Below are positions 6,568-9,532 of a stretch of 9,532 nt of DNA, one piece after another. Source of the stretch: Pseudomonadota bacterium (GTDB lineage Bacteria > Pseudomonadota > Alphaproteobacteria > Sphingomonadales > Sphingomonadaceae); assembly GCA_030271595.1 (NCBI GenBank), contig JARXKO010000043.1, positions 1 through 9,532 on the forward strand, given 5' to 3'. Below the pieces are notes generated by a model. That model searched no databases. It was given only the letters and a program-made list of their open reading frames with translations, and was not told where the DNA came from. Position numbers and translations under genes: made by a program. Numbering within the stretch: the first letter of the stretch is position 1; every line of letters starts with the position of its first letter.

Positions 6568-7298
6568 CGTTGATCCTCCTCCTGCGGTTGCACCTTGCGG
6601 AAATCGACATGAGTCCCGAGCTGCTGGAGATAGGCCACCAGCGCGTCCATTTCGGTCACCCGGTTGGGGTTGCCGTCATAATCGCGCGCCTTGGCGTCGG
6701 GGTAGCGGCGCTCGAGATCGGCGGCATCGCTGTCGGCCCGCGCCTGGACCTGGATGTCGCTGTCGGCCTTGGCGATATCCTCCTTGCTGTAGGGAACGCC
6801 GACATCGCTGAGGGCCGCAAGGTTTGCGCCATAGCCGGCGGAATCGAGATCGCGGTCGGCGAGGAAACCATATTTGGGCATGATCGATTCGGGCACCACC
6901 GAGCGCGGGTCGGTGAGGTGCTGGGCGTGCCATTCGTCCGAATAGCGGCCGCCAACCCGCGCCAGGTCGGGGCCGGTCCGTTCCGACCCCCATTGGAAGG
7001 GGTGGTCGTACATGCTTTCGGCGGCGAGACTATAGTGGCCGTAGCGCTCGACCTCGTCGCGGAACGGGCGGATCATCTGGCTGTGGCAGGTGTAGCAACC
7101 CTCGCGCACATAGACGTCGCGGCCGGCCTGCTCGAGCGGGGTCAGCGGGCGCACGCCCTGGACCCGCTCGATCGTCTGGTCGATGTAGAACAAGGGCGCG
7201 ATCTCGACGATTCCGCCGATCGCCACGGTGATCAACGTGGCCACCGCGAGCAAGGTGATGTTGCGCTCGAGCTTCTTGTGGAATTGCAGCATGGCCAC
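6564..7298 (-). CDS. ccoO: CcoO/FixO, monoheme cytochrome c subunit of cbb3 oxidase
   Basis: A 244-residue subunit II that receives electrons from CcoP and passes them to heme b of CcoN. An N-terminal signal anchor helix lies at about 14-33, followed by the conserved E-I-A-P-L-F. The heme c site is C68-Y-T-C71-H72 in the family block [14 protein letters not shown], with probable axial Met140 (I-M-P-K-Y). The tail contains [14 protein letters not shown], typical of CcoO. I prefer the GTG at 7298 over the ATG two codons later, because AAGGA lies 8 nt before the GTG but 14 nt before the ATG. It starts 5 nt after the ccoN stop. Confidence 0.96.
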   Translation of the reverse strand: MAMLQFHKKLERNITLLAVATLITVAIGGIVEIAPLFYIDQTIERVQGVRPLTPLEQAGRDVYVREGCYTCHSQMIRPFRDEVERYGHYSLAAESMYDHPFQWGSERTGPDLARVGGRYSDEWHAQHLTDPRSVVPESIMPKYGFLADRDLDSAGYGANLAALSDVGVPYSKEDIAKADSDIQVQARADSDAADLERRYPDAKARDYDGNPNRVTEMDALVAYLQQLGTHVDFRKVQPQEEDQR

Positions 7299-7303
7299 GG
7301 CGC

Positions 7304-8944
7304 TTATCCTTCAACCTTGGCGGGGAGCGGACGGTCGGCCGCCGCGTCGTACGCCGCCTGGTGAAGCGGCGCTTCGCGGCGTTGCTTGCCGAGAATCGTC
7401 GCCCAGACGTTCCACACCATCAGGATCGCGCCGACGAAATAGAGCAGCCCGCCGCCGATCCGCATCACGTAATAAGGATGCATCGCCTTGACGACGTCGG
7501 CGAAGGAATAGACCAGATAGCCGTCGGCCCCATATTCGCGCCACATCAGCCCCTGGGTGATGCCCGCCACCCACATCGAGGAGGCGTAGAGCGCGATCCC
7601 GACCACCGCGAGCCAGAAGTGCCAGTTGACGAAGCGCAGCGAATACAGCCGCTCGCGGTGCCACAGCCGCGGCACCAGATAATAGATTGCGGCGAAGGTG
7701 ATCATTCCGTTCCAGCCGAGCGCGCCCGAATGGACATGGCCGATCGTCCAATTGGTGTAATGCGACAATGAATTGACCGTCTTCACGCTCATCATCGGAC
7801 CCTCGAACGTCGACATGCCGTAGAATGCGAGCGCGGCGACCATCATGCGGATGATCGGGTCGGTGCGAATTTTGTCCCACGCCCCGTTGAGGGTCATCAG
7901 CCCGTTGATCATCCCGCCCCAGCTCGGCATCCACAGCATCACCGAGAACACCATTCCAAGCGTCTGCGCCCAGTCCGGCAGAGCAGTGTAATGGAGGTGG
8001 TGCGGGCCGGCCCAGATGTAGAGGAAGATCAGGCTCCAGAAATGAACGATCGACAGCCGGTAGCTGTAGACCGGGCGCTCGGCCTGCTTGGGGACGAAGT
8101 AATACATCATCGCGAGGAAGCCGGCGGTGAGGAAGAAACCGACCGCATTATGGCCGTACCACCATTGGGTCAGCGCATCCTGCACGCCCGCAAAGGCGGA
8201 ATAGCTTTTCGAGCCGAGGAAGCTGACCGGAACCGCCAGATTATTGACGATGTGGAGCACCGCGATGGTGATGATGAACGCCAGATAGAACCAGTTGGCG
8301 ACATAGATGTGCGGTTCGCGCCGGCGCACGACGGTGGCGATGAACACCGCCGCATAAGCGACCCACACCACCGTCAGCCACAAATCGACATACCATTCGG
8401 GCTCGGCATATTCGCGCGCTTCGGTGACCCCGAGCACATAGCCGGTGGCAGCGAGGATGATGAACAGCTGATAGCCCCAGAAGACGAACCGGGCGAGGCT
8501 CGGGAACGCCAGCCGCACCCGGCCGGTGCGCTGGACGACGTAGAAACTGGTGGCGAGCAAGGCGTTGCCGCCGAACGCGAAAATCACCGCCGAGGTGTGC
8601 AGCGGGCGCAGCCGGCCGAAATTGAGATAGGGCTCGAAATTGAGGAGCGGGAAAGCCAGCTGGGTGGCGATCACCAGGCCGACGAGGAACCCGACCATGC
8701 CCCAGAAGACGGTCGCGATCACGCCCCAGCGGACGACCTGGTCGTCATAGCGTCCGGCGAGGTCGCGGGCGGTCGGACGCAAGATCGCAATTCCCTGCGC
8801 GCCGGCAAAGGCCGCGATCAAACCCGCAATCGCGAAGATCGTCATGTGCACCGCAAAGGCGCCGTCGTGCGCGCCCGCCGCCATCAGCAAGGCGATCGCG
8901 GCAAGCGCGACCCAAGCCAGCGAACGGACGAAAATGGCTTCCAT
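7304..8944 (-). CDS. ccoN: CcoN/FixN, catalytic subunit I of cbb3 cytochrome c oxidase
   Basis: A 546-residue heme-copper oxidase subunit of the C family; it reduces O2 to water with high affinity and pumps protons. About 14 membrane helices fill the protein. Ligands can be assigned by spacing against the Pseudomonas stutzeri enzyme: His116 and His405 for heme b, His403 for heme b3, and His265, His315 and His316 for CuB. Tyr309 is at the place of the His-crosslinked tyrosine, and Glu381 at the place of the conserved glutamate near b3. W-Y-G-H-N-A-V-G-F (about 262-270) is a family hallmark. I chose the ATG at 8944 because GAGGAG lies 7 nt upstream. The frame is open to 9037, but that extension lies upstream of the likely promoter and would overlap the preceding gene. 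An Fnr box at 8993-9006 is well placed to activate it. ccoO follows after 5 nt. Confidence 0.97.
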   Translation of the reverse strand: MEAIFVRSLAWVALAAIALLMAAGAHDGAFAVHMTIFAIAGLIAAFAGAQGIAILRPTARDLAGRYDDQVVRWGVIATVFWGMVGFLVGLVIATQLAFPLLNFEPYLNFGRLRPLHTSAVIFAFGGNALLATSFYVVQRTGRVRLAFPSLARFVFWGYQLFIILAATGYVLGVTEAREYAEPEWYVDLWLTVVWVAYAAVFIATVVRRREPHIYVANWFYLAFIITIAVLHIVNNLAVPVSFLGSKSYSAFAGVQDALTQWWYGHNAVGFFLTAGFLAMMYYFVPKQAERPVYSYRLSIVHFWSLIFLYIWAGPHHLHYTALPDWAQTLGMVFSVMLWMPSWGGMINGLMTLNGAWDKIRTDPIIRMMVAALAFYGMSTFEGPMMSVKTVNSLSHYTNWTIGHVHSGALGWNGMITFAAIYYLVPRLWHRERLYSLRFVNWHFWLAVVGIALYASSMWVAGITQGLMWREYGADGYLVYSFADVVKAMHPYYVMRIGGGLLYFVGAILMVWNVWATILGKQRREAPLHQAAYDAAADRPLPAKVEG

Positions 8945-8992
8945 TGAGCAGCTCCTCGAAATCGTGCCTAGCGGCCGCGCGGCGGACCGCGT

Positions 8993-9006
8993 TTGACGGC
9001 AATCAA
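8993..9006 (-). promoter_or_regulatory. Fnr box upstream of ccoN
   Basis: On the minus strand the sequence is TTGAT, TGCC, GTCAA: nine of ten bases of the Fnr consensus and centred at 8999.5. A class II site at -41.5 would put the transcription start near 8958, just before the GAGGAG ribosome site of ccoN. A weak -10 candidate, TAGGCA, lies at 8970-8965. Fnr control of ccoN is established in many Alphaproteobacteria. The box overlaps the stop codon (9003-9005) of the upstream 112-residue gene, so read-through from that gene would cross it. The motif is seen; the start point is inferred. Confidence 0.8.
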
Positions 9007-9341
9007 TTGGCTGCCGGGCGATTGCCGTCGCCGCCATCAGCCCCGTGGACAGCTCCAGCGGCTTCGAGCGGGGTGGTGTCGGGCGCCGAGGCGCGGACGT
9101 CGGCGAGGAGGTAGAGCCAGGCGAAGGCGGCGAGCCCCCAGGCCGCGAAGTGGATCAGGAGCGCGGCCAGGATCGCGGCTTTCGACGGCCCCCGCTCGCC
9201 CGGGCCGGGAACGATGTCGCCGTCGGACATCGGCCGGAACAGCCGCATCAGGCTGCGCGCGTTGACCAGCATGTAGCCGAAGGTCGCGAACACCATCGCA
9301 AAGCTCAGCAACAGCACGAGTGAACCAGTCGAAAAAGGCAT
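9003..9341 (-). CDS. Hypothetical two-helix membrane protein upstream of ccoN
   Basis: A 112-residue protein that I do not recognise. It has two hydrophobic segments (about 6-27 and 55-80). The loop between them carries four Arg, one Lys and G-P-G-E-R-G-P; by the positive-inside rule it should be cytoplasmic with both ends outside. The second helix contains His64 beside aromatic residues (I-H-F-A-A-W), which could bind a cofactor, but that is speculation. The tail after about residue 82 is Ala/Gly/Asp-rich and looks disordered. The ATG at 9341 follows a G-rich site (GGGGGGAG). The gene points the same way as ccoN, 58 nt upstream, with the ccoN Fnr box starting in its stop codon. A weaker Fnr-like box lies about 70 nt before its start. 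Membrane location and context suggest a part in respiration or oxidase assembly; sequence alone does not show it. Confidence 0.75.
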   Translation of the reverse strand: MPFSTGSLVLLLSFAMVFATFGYMLVNARSLMRLFRPMSDGDIVPGPGERGPSKAAILAALLIHFAAWGLAAFAWLYLLADVRASAPDTTPLEAAGAVHGADGGDGNRPAAN

Positions 9342-9460
9342 GCGCGCTCCCCCCGGGGCCGTTGATGTTCAACCGGGTTTTAATCGCGATTGCGCGCGCG
9401 CGATTTGAGCAAACGCAAACGGCCGCTCGAGTTCAACTCGCCTGGCCATGCCGGAGACTG
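9342..9460. other. Palindrome-rich intergenic region
   Basis: Between the tRNA hairpin and the 112-residue gene I see three short perfect palindromes: GTTGA-tgt-TCAAC at 9361-9373, AATCGCGATT at 9382-9391, and CGAGTT-c-AACTCG at 9428-9440. There is also a CG-alternating run near 9392-9402. The first would lie at the start point predicted from the Fnr-like box, so it could be an operator. No open frame is evident here. Confidence 0.4.
9405..9418 (-). promoter_or_regulatory. Degenerate Fnr-like box before the 112-residue gene
   Basis: Plus-strand TTGAG-N4-CGCAA keeps the TTGA and CAA cores but matches only seven of ten consensus bases. Centred at 9411.5, it would predict a start near 9370, with a minus-strand AT-rich -10 candidate (ATTAAA) at about 9383-9378. 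The geometry fits, but the match is weak and could be chance. Confidence 0.3.
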
Positions 9461-9477
9461 TTCTCAAGCTTTGAGAA
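9461..9477 (-). terminator. Short hairpin directly after tRNA-Gln
   Basis: Perfect 7-bp arms TTCTCAA and TTGAGAA with a 3-nt loop lie immediately after the encoded CCA end of the tRNA on the minus strand. It may end the tRNA transcript or guide 3' processing. The stem is AT-rich and no T-run follows, so an intrinsic terminator is uncertain. Confidence 0.35.
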
Positions 9478-9532
9478 TGGCTGGGGCGGCAGGATTCGAA
9501 CCTGCGAATGCCGATACCAAAAACCGGTGCCT
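9478..9532 (-). tRNA. tRNA-Gln (TTG), 3' part, cut by the window edge
   Basis: Read on the minus strand, the sequence has an anticodon arm CCGGT-TTTTGGT-ATCGG with anticodon TTG, a T-arm with the loop GGTTCGAATCC, the acceptor strand CGCCCCA, discriminator G and an encoded CCA. The visible part resembles E. coli tRNA-Gln closely (A-G-G-C-A-C-C-G-G-T-T-T-T-T-G). The 5' end, with the acceptor 5' strand and most of the D-arm, lies beyond base 9532. Confidence 0.93.

Noticed and set aside
5562..7364. 600-codon open frame on the plus strand
   Set aside because: It is antisense to ccoP, ccoQ and ccoO, whose heme motifs are intact. Long antisense frames are expected at this GC content, and the translation is Arg/Gly/Ala-rich with no recognisable family.
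8945..9037. 31-residue N-terminal extension of CcoN
   Set aside because: It would start upstream of the Fnr box and overlap the previous gene; the ATG at 8944 has GAGGAG at ideal spacing.
1..9532. Mobile element, CRISPR array or defence system
   Set aside because: I saw no transposase or integrase frame, no spaced direct repeats and no terminal inverted repeats. The tRNA-Gln shows no duplicated 3' end that would mark an attachment site within the window.

Overview
The window is a high-GC piece of an alphaproteobacterial chromosome, probably from the Sphingomonadales. I judge this from protein style and gene order, not from any search. Nearly all of it is one minus-strand operon for the microaerobic cbb3-type (C-family) cytochrome c oxidase and its maturation machinery, ending in an Fnr-type oxygen-sensing regulator. 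I see no mobile element, CRISPR array or resistance island.

Layout from right to left, the direction of transcription. The right edge holds the 3' part of a minus-strand tRNA-Gln (anticodon TTG), with a short hairpin directly after its CCA end. A 136-nt non-coding stretch rich in small palindromes follows, with a degenerate Fnr-like box. Next is an unrecognised 112-residue two-helix membrane protein (9003-9341). Its stop codon lies inside a near-consensus Fnr box (TTGAT-N4-GTCAA on the minus strand, 8993-9006), which sits where a class II Fnr site should be for ccoN. Then come ccoN, ccoO, ccoQ and ccoP (structural subunits), ccoG (Fe-S membrane protein of copper handling), ccoH, ccoI (copper P-type ATPase), ccoS, a possible 27-codon small ORF, and an fnr-family gene. 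From ccoN to the small ORF the genes are 5 nt apart or overlap by 4 to 14 nt, so they are very likely one transcript with translational coupling.

The left edge holds a plus-strand ORF of unknown function, converging on fnr and overlapping its 3' end by 22 nt. It is preceded by a perfect Fnr box (TTGAT-N4-ATCAA, 16-29). That box may serve this ORF or a divergent gene beyond the left edge.

How it fits together: when oxygen falls, the Fe-S form of the Fnr protein should bind the box before ccoN and switch on the oxidase (CcoN with heme b, b3 and CuB; the c-type cytochromes CcoO and CcoP; small CcoQ) together with the genes that deliver copper and complete assembly (ccoG, ccoH, ccoI, ccoS). Because fnr is the last gene of the same operon and shows no Fnr box of its own, the layout predicts positive feedback. 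The least explained parts are the 112-residue membrane protein, the 27-codon ORF, the hairpin over the fnr start codon, and the target of the perfect Fnr box at the left edge. The core is a well-known system; I do not see a clearly new system.
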